A DNA stretch of 52,030 nt, taken from NCBI GenBank assembly GCA_022511385.1, contig JAFLRN010000015.1, positions 1 through 52,030 on the forward strand. The letters run 5' to 3'. The DNA is from Acetatifactor sp. GTDB taxonomy: Bacteria; Bacillota; Clostridia; Lachnospirales; Lachnospiraceae. The notes beneath the pieces were generated by a model that saw only the letters and a program-made list of their open reading frames with translations, ran no database searches and had not been told where the DNA came from. Positions 34,004-43,189 of the stretch are shown in pieces (the stretch's first letter is position 1; every line of letters begins with the position of its first letter). The position numbers and the translations under genes were made by a program.

Positions 34004-34690
34004 TCAGAAAGCTGTGTCTCCCAGAAGTTTCAACTTCTCCTCCCGTATGAGTCTCAGATAATCCAGAGGATGCTTTATGGGCTCCTCCGTCTCTATCCCA
34101 CTGCGAAACAGGTCTGACAGATGATGGCTGTCCGAGCCTGCCGTCACAGGAAGATCATACATTCCGGCATAGAGGGCCGCCCTGTGATCCATCTCCGGAT
34201 GCTTAAGCTGTCCACCGTTCACAATCTCCACACCGTCCACATCCCTGGGGAAGAGCTGGACATGGTCGATATAGTCAAACTCCCGGAAAGGATGGGCGTG
34301 GATAATGAAACCGCCGTCCTGATGCATTTCGGCAAAGACCTTTCTGGGCGGCATTTTGTCGATATCCTCGTGGTTAAACAGCCACTGCTTATCCAGGTTG
34401 TAGACCAGAAAATCCATGCCCTGATAACAGTACTCGAACCCAAAGAATACCTCCAGCCCTATTTTTTTCCCCTCTTCCAGGGCATTTTCATAACCCTTGC
34501 AGAAAAGCTCCACCTTCTCGCGCCAGGGAAGTTCCCGGGGCACGGTGGTGTTTCCGTTGAAAAAGTGATCTGTGACAAAGATGCCGGTGTAACCGTTCTC
34601 TTTATGAGCGCGGGCCATCTCCACTCCGGTGGCGGATGCGCATCCGCTGCTCTCCGCTGTATGCAGGTGTGTTTCATATCTGTATGGCAT
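34004..34690 (-). CDS. PHP-domain metal-dependent phosphoesterase
   Basis: 228 residues, ATG at 34690 with GGAG eight bases upstream. The PHP motifs are ETHLHTAESSG (motif I, HxH), FVTDHFFNG (motif II), FGFEYCYQ (motif III Glu), FIIHAHPFRE (HxH) and VTAGSDSHHLSDL (motif IV). This is the stand-alone form related to histidinol phosphatase and nucleotidase YciV, which bind two or three metal ions. The substrate is not evident. It is alone in its unit; its leader has a 16-bp repeat. Confidence 0.88.
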   Translation of the reverse strand: MPYRYETHLHTAESSGCASATGVEMARAHKENGYTGIFVTDHFFNGNTTVPRELPWREKVELFCKGYENALEEGKKIGLEVFFGFEYCYQGMDFLVYNLDKQWLFNHEDIDKMPPRKVFAEMHQDGGFIIHAHPFREFDYIDHVQLFPRDVDGVEIVNGGQLKHPEMDHRAALYAGMYDLPVTAGSDSHHLSDLFRSGIETEEPIKHPLDYLRLIREEKLKLLGDTAF

Positions 34691-34706
34691 TGTTCTATCT
34701 CCATTG

Positions 34707-34761
34707 CTGCGGGATTTATTTACTGCAGTATTTATTTGCCGTAGTGTTTACGGTTTTATTT
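34707..34761 (+). repeat. 16-bp degenerate repeat upstream of the PHP gene
   Basis: CTGCGGGATTTATTTA (34707-34722), CTGCAGTATTTATTTG (34723-34738) and a longer decayed copy CCGTAGTG...TTTTATTT (34739-34761) lie in the leader of the minus-strand PHP gene. Confidence 0.55.
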
Positions 34762-34837
34762 CCACGGGATATTGTATCACGGAGGACCGGCATACGCAAG
34801 CAGAGACTTCTGTCCTTTTCCAAACCACCTGTTCTAC

Positions 34838-35812
34838 TTACCAGTCCTTTTTCAGTTCCATATTCCAATCAAGCTCGTAAGGTCCATCCAGCATCTCCAG
34901 CAGCATTTCATAATATTGATACCTCTGCAGAGTGGGGGAATCCTCCGTTGTGCAGGGATCGCTCTTCCAGAACTGATAGCCCAGCATATAAGAATTCACC
35001 AGCTCATCCCAGGAATCATACTTTTTCTGGAGCACAAGGGAGTTTTCTAACGATATATCCATCGCTTCCTCGTAGGTCAAATAACCGCAGATATAAAAAT
35101 CCCCACACAACTGATTGATCCTGCACAGATCCCACGCCGCAATGGCGTCCTCATCCAATCCGCTCTGGTACAACGAATAGACAATGACATACCGGAACAG
35201 ATAACCTTCCATTTCCGTGCTTGTGATCGCCTCCAGGAATACATCCGCATCTACATCCAACAGTTCCATTTCTTCCAACTCCTGCCGATAGTTTCTGAAG
35301 GTCTCCCGGTGTCCTTCCTCTCTCAGCCATTCTATGGTCTCCACAGCGGACTCCCTGTCAACCACATCCCAATCCCGTTCCAGAAGAACTTTTTCCAGCC
35401 TTTCATTGTAGTATGAAGGCTCCATGCCGCCCACCAATCTCCAGTTTCCTCCATTGCTGTAGGTCAATGGCGCATAGGTAGCATTGAACCACAAAACTGT
35501 GTCAGAAAGATCCTCCCCTTCTGCACTTCCGTTGCCATTCATTTCGTTCAACAATTGTGCCATGGTGACCGGTTCTTTCGTATCGGAATCGGCGTCCTCC
35601 CCCGGGTCCTCCCGGTCCTGGCCGCTCTGTAATTCCTTAGACTCATCCTGATCACCCTGTGAAATTCCGGATTCATCGTCAGCCTCTACCCGGGGCTCCC
35701 GCCTGGAGTGTCTTTCTTCGTCCTGCTCCTCGCCGCAGCCGGACAGGGTGCACAGGCCGAGCATCAGCACGAGCAGACATAATCCCCTTATTACACTATT
35801 AAATACTTTCAT
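34838..35812 (-). CDS. lipoprotein of unknown function
   Basis: 324 residues from the ATG at 35812 (GGAG upstream, overlapping the upstream gene by 14 bases). The signal sequence ends in LCTLSGC, a lipobox. An acidic, low-complexity stretch to about residue 90 precedes a mainly helical domain (RLEKVLLERDWDVVDRESAVETIEWLREEGHRETF and repeated YxLxYQ segments). The domain looks like a helical-repeat fold (DUF1266-like in places: WDLCRINQLCGDFYICGYLTYEEAMD), which is an inference. It is co-transcribed with the lipoprotein upstream. Confidence 0.7.
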   Translation of the reverse strand: MKVFNSVIRGLCLLVLMLGLCTLSGCGEEQDEERHSRREPRVEADDESGISQGDQDESKELQSGQDREDPGEDADSDTKEPVTMAQLLNEMNGNGSAEGEDLSDTVLWFNATYAPLTYSNGGNWRLVGGMEPSYYNERLEKVLLERDWDVVDRESAVETIEWLREEGHRETFRNYRQELEEMELLDVDADVFLEAITSTEMEGYLFRYVIVYSLYQSGLDEDAIAAWDLCRINQLCGDFYICGYLTYEEAMDISLENSLVLQKKYDSWDELVNSYMLGYQFWKSDPCTTEDSPTLQRYQYYEMLLEMLDGPYELDWNMELKKDW

Positions 35813-37181
35813 AATAGAACTCCGACAAATCGATGCCATAAGCAACCTCCAATTCTTTGATCAGTGTAGTGGTCGAACTATCATATTCCTCAAAGTATAA
35901 AGTAATGGAATAGCTCAAAATATAATCTTCCTGAAATTTAATATAGCATAATATCTTTGCCCGGGGCAAAAACTCATCCGTTCCGTATTGCAGCTGATCA
36001 TAGGTAAGGATCGCATATCTTGCCATATCAAAACCGGGTATGGGCTGAGCTGCACTTGTCTGAGCATTGGCATACTCGTCAGGATAATTCTCATACAGCC
36101 TGTTCTGGTCATCTATGCCTGATTGAACCCTGGAGAGAAAATCTCTCCCATACAGCGATTCAACGCCGCCCGATACTGCAACGCCGTGCATATGAGCCCT
36201 GACATAGCTCTCCTGCGCGGAGGTCTCCCGGCCCATGGGAACCATGACAGGACATTGTACCTTCCCTTGCGTATCGCTTAGGTAAGTCAGGCCCATATAC
36301 TGATAACCGTCCACTTTTTCCAGTACAAGGTCCCCTTCACGCGGTTCATACTCATCCTGCAGTTCTTCTCTGCGTTTATCGTCTCCCGCCTGCCATTCTC
36401 CATCTGTCTTGATGTCATCCAGATTGATCCGATAGCATCTCGCCAGCTCGTCGATCACCGCGTTCGTCTCTTCATCCACGCCCAATTCATACACTTCCAG
36501 GCTCCATGAAATTCCGGCTCCTTTTGCCTGCCTGTCCAAATAATAAACCTTTTTTACGGAATAGGGGGTTCCGAAAAGATCATCGTTCATGACTGCAGCG
36601 ATGCGGTAGCTGTCTTCGCCGCATCTTGTGATTTCACTAATCTTTACATCCCTATAACCCGAGTTTACATTTTCCCACTCTTCCAGATCAAACTCCAGGC
36701 TGCTAAACGCATAATCTTCCAGCAGATCATCAAAGCCAAAGTTTGCCGCTGAGGCATGATAGGTCAACCCATGTCCGAAATAACTGGCTAACCCATCTTC
36801 GATTTGAGTACCTATCGGCACATAGGCTTGATACTCCGTGTGATCCCCGTAATAATCCTCTATTGCATTTTTTTCTATATACTGCAGGGAGGCCAGCTCC
36901 TCTTCCGTCAGTTCCGGCAGGGGCTCCACCGTCCGCTCACCGACCGGTACCGACTCTGTGGGACCATCTTCATTCTCATCCGTTGTCCCATCTTCTCTCC
37001 CCTCTGTTTCTTCAACCTTTTCACGTCCCTCATCTTCATCAGAGGTCGGGGAAAGAACAGATTTATTGTCCTCATCTTTCCCGGGATCTTCCTTTTGTCC
37101 ACAGCCTGCCAGGATGACTGCAAGCAGACAAAGCATAAGCAGCAGACAGCGTTTTCCCTTGATTCTGTTCGTACGTTTCAC
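35799..37181 (-). CDS. lipoprotein of unknown function
   Basis: 460 residues from a GTG at 37181 with GGAGG eight bases upstream. Signal and lipobox (MLCLLAVILAGC), then an Asp/Glu-rich linker to about residue 85. The remaining 370 residues form an alpha/beta region rich in Tyr and acidic residues, with no motif I recognise. It is followed by a second lipoprotein with a 14-base overlap. The two share overall plan (lipobox, acidic linker, globular domain), so they probably work together on the cell surface. No enzymatic signature seen. Confidence 0.72.
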   Translation of the reverse strand: MKRTNRIKGKRCLLLMLCLLAVILAGCGQKEDPGKDEDNKSVLSPTSDEDEGREKVEETEGREDGTTDENEDGPTESVPVGERTVEPLPELTEEELASLQYIEKNAIEDYYGDHTEYQAYVPIGTQIEDGLASYFGHGLTYHASAANFGFDDLLEDYAFSSLEFDLEEWENVNSGYRDVKISEITRCGEDSYRIAAVMNDDLFGTPYSVKKVYYLDRQAKGAGISWSLEVYELGVDEETNAVIDELARCYRINLDDIKTDGEWQAGDDKRREELQDEYEPREGDLVLEKVDGYQYMGLTYLSDTQGKVQCPVMVPMGRETSAQESYVRAHMHGVAVSGGVESLYGRDFLSRVQSGIDDQNRLYENYPDEYANAQTSAAQPIPGFDMARYAILTYDQLQYGTDEFLPRAKILCYIKFQEDYILSYSITLYFEEYDSSTTTLIKELEVAYGIDLSEFYYESI

Positions 37182-37287
37182 TTAGGCTCCCTCCTAAAAT
37201 TTTCTAACACCCCATCTTTGTGAGGTTTGTTTTCCTGTCATGTACATGTATGCGTACCTCGTATTGTAGAGAAGTATACCTTATTCA

Positions 37288-37318
37288 CGGAATGATATCA
37301 AGCGTAACGGAATGATAT
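37288..37318. promoter_or_regulatory. 11-base direct repeats in the lipoprotein-GH120 divergent region
   Basis: CGGAATGATAT occurs at 37288-37298 and 37308-37318, exactly 20 bp apart, near two helical turns. This is the centre of a 431-bp gap (37182-37612) between divergently oriented genes. The rest of the gap contains a small palindrome (TGATTTTA...TAAAATCA near 37515) and an unrecognised 67-codon frame, but no other clear feature. Confidence 0.4.
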
Positions 37319-37612
37319 TTTGTGGAAAAATATCCGATTCAAACGGCCAAGGTCAATTTACCCGATGGGGCTTATCCATGTGCCCCTATTCTTCCATTTC
37401 CTGTCTGATGTTTCAAAAAATGACGGTGATACACCTTTAGGAGTTGTTTTCTTTATTCTACTGTTGCAAAGCCCACTGGAGCAGGAAAAGATTTCTGGAC
37501 AATTCAGGGAAGTGATTTTATAATAAAATCAGAGTGATCGTATCAGGCAATTCCCCCGCTACCTTTGCAGAAACGGGAAAATAAGACCGAAAAACATAAG
37601 GAGGAAAGTGTC

Positions 37613-38678
37613 ATGGATATACATGTCTCGCTGAGCGGCTGTGACAGTGCCCACGGCACTGCCGAACAGCCTTTTCGCACAATTTCAAAGGCGGCTTCGA
37701 TCGCCATGCCCGGCGACACTGTCACGGTACATGCGGGCATATACCGCGAATGGGTCAGCCCCGCCAACAGCGGCACGGCGGAGCATCGCATCATCTACCA
37801 GTCGGCAGGGGACGCATCTGCATCGGAATCTGTTCTTTGACAATCTCTCCGAGGACCTCTTTGTAGAGGTTTGTCACGGCCCGTACACCGTGGATCACAA
37901 CATCTTCCTCTCCAAGATGAACTTCCGCAATGTGGCTCAGGGCGGTGCTTTTGTCCACAATCTCTTTACCGGGCGTTTTGTCATCAATCCCGACCAGGGC
38001 CGCCAGACCCCGTATCACTTCCCTCATGAGACGGCAGTGGCCGGCTATGCCAACATTATCGGCGGGGACGACAGGTACTATAATAATGTATTCCTGCGGG
38101 ATGACGATCCCAACAATGATCCTGTGCCCATGGGATTCTTCGAACATCTTCCGCTGAAGCCCCGCACCGCCGAGGAGGAGGAAGCGGAGAAGAAGGCCAA
38201 GATGGACGGCCTTCCCACAAAGAACAATGCCACACTTTATCCGGTGGGTCTTGGCAGCTACAGCAGCTACCCTGCCCGGGATGACAAGTTCTGGGAAAAG
38301 CCCTTCGAACCGGGTAAGCGCGAGATCCATCTGCCCTCCGATATCCGCGGTAACCTTTACCTGAAGAATGCCGTTCCCAGCGCCATCGACGAAAACAGCC
38401 GGGTGGATGCTGCCGGCGGTATCACCTATGAGGAGGACGCAGCAAAGGGAAAGGTATCCTTCAAAATTGATCCCGCCGTCCTTAGAGGCATGTGCAACTT
38501 TGTTGTGACCTCGGATATTCTCGGCAAGGCCTACCATGCAGAGATGGGCTTTGAAAATCCGGACGGTACGCCCTACCGCATGGACCGGGATTTCTTTGGT
38601 ACGCTGCGCCCCGAAAAGGATGTCATGCCCGGCCCTTTCGAGCTGACGGGGGAAGAACCTGTGGAATTTACGCTGTGA
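37613..38678 (+). pseudogene. GH120-like beta-xylosidase remnant (parallel beta-helix)
   Basis: The start is well formed (AGGAGG with eight-base spacing; MDIHVSLSGCDSAHGTAEQPFRTI), and the first 66 or so codons match the N-terminus of GH120/DUF1565-type right-handed beta-helix glycosidases (KAASIAMPGDTVTVHAGIYREWV). Near 37810 the similarity jumps frame to THLHRNLFFDNLSEDLFVEV, then continues to the natural C-terminus (YNNVFLRDD, FVVTSDILGKAY). Judged against the family length of roughly 640, about 280 residues including much of the active site are missing. It is broken by an out-of-frame deletion. Confidence 0.8.
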
Positions 38679-38714
38679 AAAGTATAACTGATCATATATG
38701 GAACGAAAGGATGA

Positions 38715-39887
<1,173 letters not shown>

Positions 39888-39925
39888 TATTATACTCAGA
39901 AGGTCCCCTGTCCCAATTTATTTTT

Positions 39926-39963
39926 AGGGAACTTTTTTGGTTTATATGACAAAAAAGTTCCCT
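39926..39963. terminator. perfect 14-bp inverted repeat after the esterase gene
   Basis: AGGGAACTTTTTTG (39926-39939) and CAAAAAAGTTCCCT (39950-39963) pair perfectly over a 10-base loop, 39 bp after the esterase stop. The run of T is inside the stem rather than after it. It may end the esterase transcript, but the right arm also codes the last residues of a doubtful minus-strand ORF. Confidence 0.5.
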
Positions 39964-40184
39964 AGCACATTCTGATCGGAATAGCCAAGAATATCTGTTA
40001 TCCCTTCCCTGTCGATTTTTTCGGGCCAGTTCTCATGCTGCTGAGAAAAATCGGTAAATTTGATAGCATTGTCGTAGTAACTCGAGAAGGCCGAATCATT
40101 GTTCATCTTACTGATGCAGTCCGCGATGGATAATTCTCTGAATTCACTATATCTCCGCCAAAACCGGGGCCAGTCCAACACCAT
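39942..40184 (-). CDS. hypothetical protein (doubtful)
   Basis: 80 residues rich in aromatics (WPRFWRRYSEFREL) with an ATG at 40184 but no ribosome binding site. The C-terminus is encoded by the arm of the 14-bp inverted repeat. The amino-acid composition looks protein-like, but I recognise no family. It may be the end of a decayed gene. It is the only candidate in the 355-bp interval between the esterase and blaR1. Confidence 0.3.
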   Translation of the reverse strand: MVLDWPRFWRRYSEFRELSIADCISKMNNDSAFSSYYDNAIKFTDFSQQHENWPEKIDREGITDILGYSDQNVLGNFFVI

Positions 40185-40242
40185 AGGGCTTTAAAATTCA
40201 GCCTTGGCGTTATTTTTTGATATTATCAACACAATTTGAACA

Positions 40243-42453
40243 TTATTTTGTTCTTTCCTCCTTCAGCCAGTTCATATCCTCCTCTGACGGTTTTTCATAG
40301 GCTGCTACAATTCTCAAACGGGCCGGCTTTTCTCCGCAGATATAGGCGAAACTGATTTGAAGCTTCCATTCACCCGGGGTAACGGCAATCTGTTCCTGTA
40401 TGGAAGTATCCTCTGTGATTTCATTTCCCGCTTTTTCAAAACGGTAAACACTTTGCCCGTCCGGAGATATCACTTCTACAATAATCCGTTCATCCCCCGG
40501 GAAAATATTTTTATTGGGCTTTGTGAGCAGATCCGAAAATGTAATATCCAGGTTGACCGTATTGTCCTCATGGACATAAAATGGCCAATTTCCCTGTGAA
40601 ACATAGGGCGCTGTATATTTTGTACCCACTTCTTTTGTAAATTCTTTATCCGCCTCTTTTGTAAATGATGTATCTTTTGTAAATGATGTTTCTATTTTAA
40701 AGATATAGCCCTGTTCAATATCTGCCAAAAGCTCCTCTTTCGTAAGATAGTACTCATATAATTGGTCATTATTGTAAATGCTTCCGATCAGATCATCATC
40801 TTCTAATAAAGCAGCCCTATTACCGAATACTTCCGTTGTCTCCGCTCCATAGGAATCCCATCTGTATTCCTTCATCCTTCTGGTGCGGTTGTCAAATTCA
40901 GAATCCCCCTGCCGCCAGGCGGTAACGGAAGCAATCTCTCCCAGCGCATCCCTCTGTACAGAGATATCAACTGTCCCTTCCTCCCTGGACTGATAAGAGC
41001 CCAGCACCTTATCCTCATAGATCCTGACCGGTTCCTGTTGATAAGTCCAAAAGCCGTCCTTCGTCCGGACAATCCCCCATGCTGCATACTCTTCTTCCAG
41101 CTCCTCCTTGCTCAGACACAGCCTCAGCATGATATGGAATGCACCTTTTTCCACCCCAAATTCCTCTGCCAGCCCGGCGCGGATCCTGTCCTCAATGATT
41201 TTGGGGTCATTGGTGTTGTCCATGTTCAGGACGGAAAAGATCACACCCTCCGCCCTCTCCTGGGCTCTCTCTCCCAACGCAATATCACGGGCCAGAGTAA
41301 CCTTGACACCCCATCTGGAGCTGCTGCTGGAACAAAAAGAGGTAAAATCCTCCAGAAAAGGCGCCTGTCCCACTGCTGCAAAGGCCAGCATGCTTCCTGT
41401 CATGAACAGGACAGTGAACAGAAGTGCAAAAACGGTCACTTTCTTATAACGGAGAATATTCTTTACTCGTTTCTCAACTTCCGTCTTTGAAAACGCACTG
41501 TAAAGCAGTGCTGTTCGCCGACCGGTGATGGCCATGGCAAGCAGGCTGGAGGCATAGCCTTTTCTCTCCTCCTCTCCACAGGTTTTCAGCACCGCGGCAT
41601 CACAAGCCATCTCCAGGTCAGACACAAGACATACCGCCATAAGCCATACCAACGGATTGTACCAGTTTAGGCAGAGCACGATCAGCAGGATGCCTTTCAT
41701 CCAGTTATCCCTATGCCGGATATGCGTCACCTCATGGAGAATGATATGGCGCAGCAGAACTGTGTTTTGGAAGTCTATCAAGGTCGGCAGATAGATGCGG
41801 GGATTTATCAGACCACACACCATGGGAGTTGCAATCCCATCATTGGTAAACACCAGTACATGCCCCATATCCATACTGCGAAGGATGGTATTTACCGTTT
41901 CATTATGCTCCACCAGAAAGCTATTCCGAAGCTTTTGGGTATAACCGTACTTTTTCCATCCCAGGATTCCCACAGTGGCTATCAGGCCCAGAATATAGAC
42001 AATGGGGATGATGTCCTTCCAGGCGAAGGGTGTAAATGGCCGTCTGGCGCTATTTCCATAAACCAGTGCTGTTTCGGTGGCTTCGGAAATCTCCGCCTGG
42101 TCTTGGGGGATGTACGCTGTTCCCGGCAGGGTATTTGTCTCTGATGCCGCCTTGTCTTGTGCTGCCGTACCTTGTACCGCCATATCTTGTATCACCGTAT
42201 CTTGTACCATCGCAATTCCTACCGCTTCCGTCTCATTAGATCCATAGGGATTGGCGGGAACCGGCATACTGATAGGGCTGCTGATAGAAAAAGGAATCAG
42301 GAATCGCAAAAGTACAAGTCCCCATAGCATGGGAAAAACAAATTTTGGCAGCCTGTTTTTCAGCAGTGCGCGCAGTATGAGCACCGTCACGATCATAATG
42401 CTTCCGTATAATACCATTAAGTAAAAAGGCATATTCATTCCAAAATGCAGCAT
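40243..42453 (-). CDS. BlaR1-family M56 metallopeptidase antirepressor
   Basis: 736 residues. The N-terminal part (1-360) has four to five membrane segments and the zinc-protease motif ILHEVTHIRHRDN (HExxH) plus LEMACDAAVLK, as in BlaR1/MecR1. The extracellular C-terminal region is not a penicillin-binding domain: no SxxK/SxN pair was found, so beta-lactam sensing is unlikely. Two repeat stretches are inserted: a VQDTV-like pentapeptide repeat near residues 80-100 and SFTKD-type repeats near 590-615. The ATG follows the blaI stop directly, with AGGAGG inside the end of blaI, so they are coupled. The signal sensed is unknown. Confidence 0.88.
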   Translation of the reverse strand: MLHFGMNMPFYLMVLYGSIMIVTVLILRALLKNRLPKFVFPMLWGLVLLRFLIPFSISSPISMPVPANPYGSNETEAVGIAMVQDTVIQDMAVQGTAAQDKAASETNTLPGTAYIPQDQAEISEATETALVYGNSARRPFTPFAWKDIIPIVYILGLIATVGILGWKKYGYTQKLRNSFLVEHNETVNTILRSMDMGHVLVFTNDGIATPMVCGLINPRIYLPTLIDFQNTVLLRHIILHEVTHIRHRDNWMKGILLIVLCLNWYNPLVWLMAVCLVSDLEMACDAAVLKTCGEEERKGYASSLLAMAITGRRTALLYSAFSKTEVEKRVKNILRYKKVTVFALLFTVLFMTGSMLAFAAVGQAPFLEDFTSFCSSSSSRWGVKVTLARDIALGERAQERAEGVIFSVLNMDNTNDPKIIEDRIRAGLAEEFGVEKGAFHIMLRLCLSKEELEEEYAAWGIVRTKDGFWTYQQEPVRIYEDKVLGSYQSREEGTVDISVQRDALGEIASVTAWRQGDSEFDNRTRRMKEYRWDSYGAETTEVFGNRAALLEDDDLIGSIYNNDQLYEYYLTKEELLADIEQGYIFKIETSFTKDTSFTKEADKEFTKEVGTKYTAPYVSQGNWPFYVHEDNTVNLDITFSDLLTKPNKNIFPGDERIIVEVISPDGQSVYRFEKAGNEITEDTSIQEQIAVTPGEWKLQISFAYICGEKPARLRIVAAYEKPSEEDMNWLKEERTK
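42156..42215 (-). repeat. 15-bp repeat within the BlaR1 gene
   Basis: CTTGT recurs at 42156, 42171, 42186 and 42201, an exact 15-bp period, coding VQDTV, IQDMA, VQGTA and AQDKA pentapeptides in the first extracytoplasmic or linker segment. It is in frame. Confidence 0.7.
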
Positions 42454-42813
42454 TTATTTCGCCTCCTCTATCATGCGGGCAAGTCTGGCGGCATCAGCCT
42501 CCGACAATCCCTGATTCTTCAGAAATGATGAGAAAAACAGCTCACTGGAGCCGCCGAACATTTTGTCGATCAGCTGCTCCGTCTCACTCCGGGCCACCTC
42601 GTCTCTTGTGACCAAAGGCGTGCACAGAAAGCCCGGCTCCTCGCGCTCAATCGCCCCTTTCTCAATGCATTTCTTAATTACTGTGTAAGTAGTGTTTTTG
42701 TTCCAGCCGATGCGCTCCGACAACACATCCACGATCTCTTTTGCTGTTTTTGTCCCTTGTTCCCACAGAACCTCCATGACCTTCAGTTCTGAGTCAAATA
42801 GTTTTACGTCCAT
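42454..42813 (-). CDS. BlaI/MecI/CopY-family transcriptional repressor
   Basis: 119 residues, ATG with GGAGG seven bases upstream. The winged helix is typical: ELKVMEVLWEQGTKTAKEIVDVLSERIGWNKNTTYTVIKKCIEKGAI, then EREEPGFLCTPLVTRDE. The C-terminal helix AARLARMIEEAK mediates dimerisation. In this family, cleavage by the partner BlaR1 protease relieves repression. Two palindromic operators lie directly upstream, so it should repress its own operon. Whether it controls other genes cannot be seen. Confidence 0.92.
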   Translation of the reverse strand: MDVKLFDSELKVMEVLWEQGTKTAKEIVDVLSERIGWNKNTTYTVIKKCIEKGAIEREEPGFLCTPLVTRDEVARSETEQLIDKMFGGSSELFFSSFLKNQGLSEADAARLARMIEEAK

Positions 42814-42864
42814 GGTTATTCCTCCAGGTTTTGATGTTGTTTCAATGTGTCATCTAATGTTGTA

Positions 42865-42882
42865 AGACTATCGCAATAGTCT
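42865..42882. promoter_or_regulatory. BlaI operator 1
   Basis: AGACTATCGCAATAGTCT, a perfect 7-4-7 palindrome, about 52 bp before the blaI start. Confidence 0.75.
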
Positions 42883-42895
42883 GGCGCCTGAGTTT

Positions 42896-42913
42896 AGACT
42901 ATCACAATAGTCT
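42896..42913. promoter_or_regulatory. BlaI operator 2
   Basis: AGACTATCACAATAGTCT, the same palindrome with one base changed in the loop; centres of the two sites are 31 bp apart, about three helical turns, which allows cooperative binding of two dimers. Confidence 0.75.
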
Positions 42914-42947
42914 TCCGGTGTCAAGTCCTTGATTTTTGGTGTAATAT

Positions 42948-42979
42948 AAAAGACAGATGTTGGTTCCACCTGTCTTTTT
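42948..42979 (-). terminator. terminator downstream of the AlbA_2 gene
   Basis: AAAAGACAG and CTGTCTTTT form a 9-bp stem with T-rich DNA on both sides, 210 bp beyond the AlbA_2 gene stop. The interval 42980-43189 shows no gene. It isolates the BlaI operon from the defence island. Confidence 0.55.
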
Positions 42980-43189
42980 AGGATAAGATATCAAGATTTT
43001 TTCTCAAATTGCGCATCATTCAACTTGTACTCCAGCGCGCCAAGCATAAACTTTTACTGCATCTCATTGTTTTTGCACTTCACATACAAGAACTCATCCC
43101 ATTTTCATATTAGCCTGGAACGCTCTGTACATTGCTTCTTTGCCTTCGATTTCAGATATACTTATAAAGGCATTTCTCTTCCGATCTGT

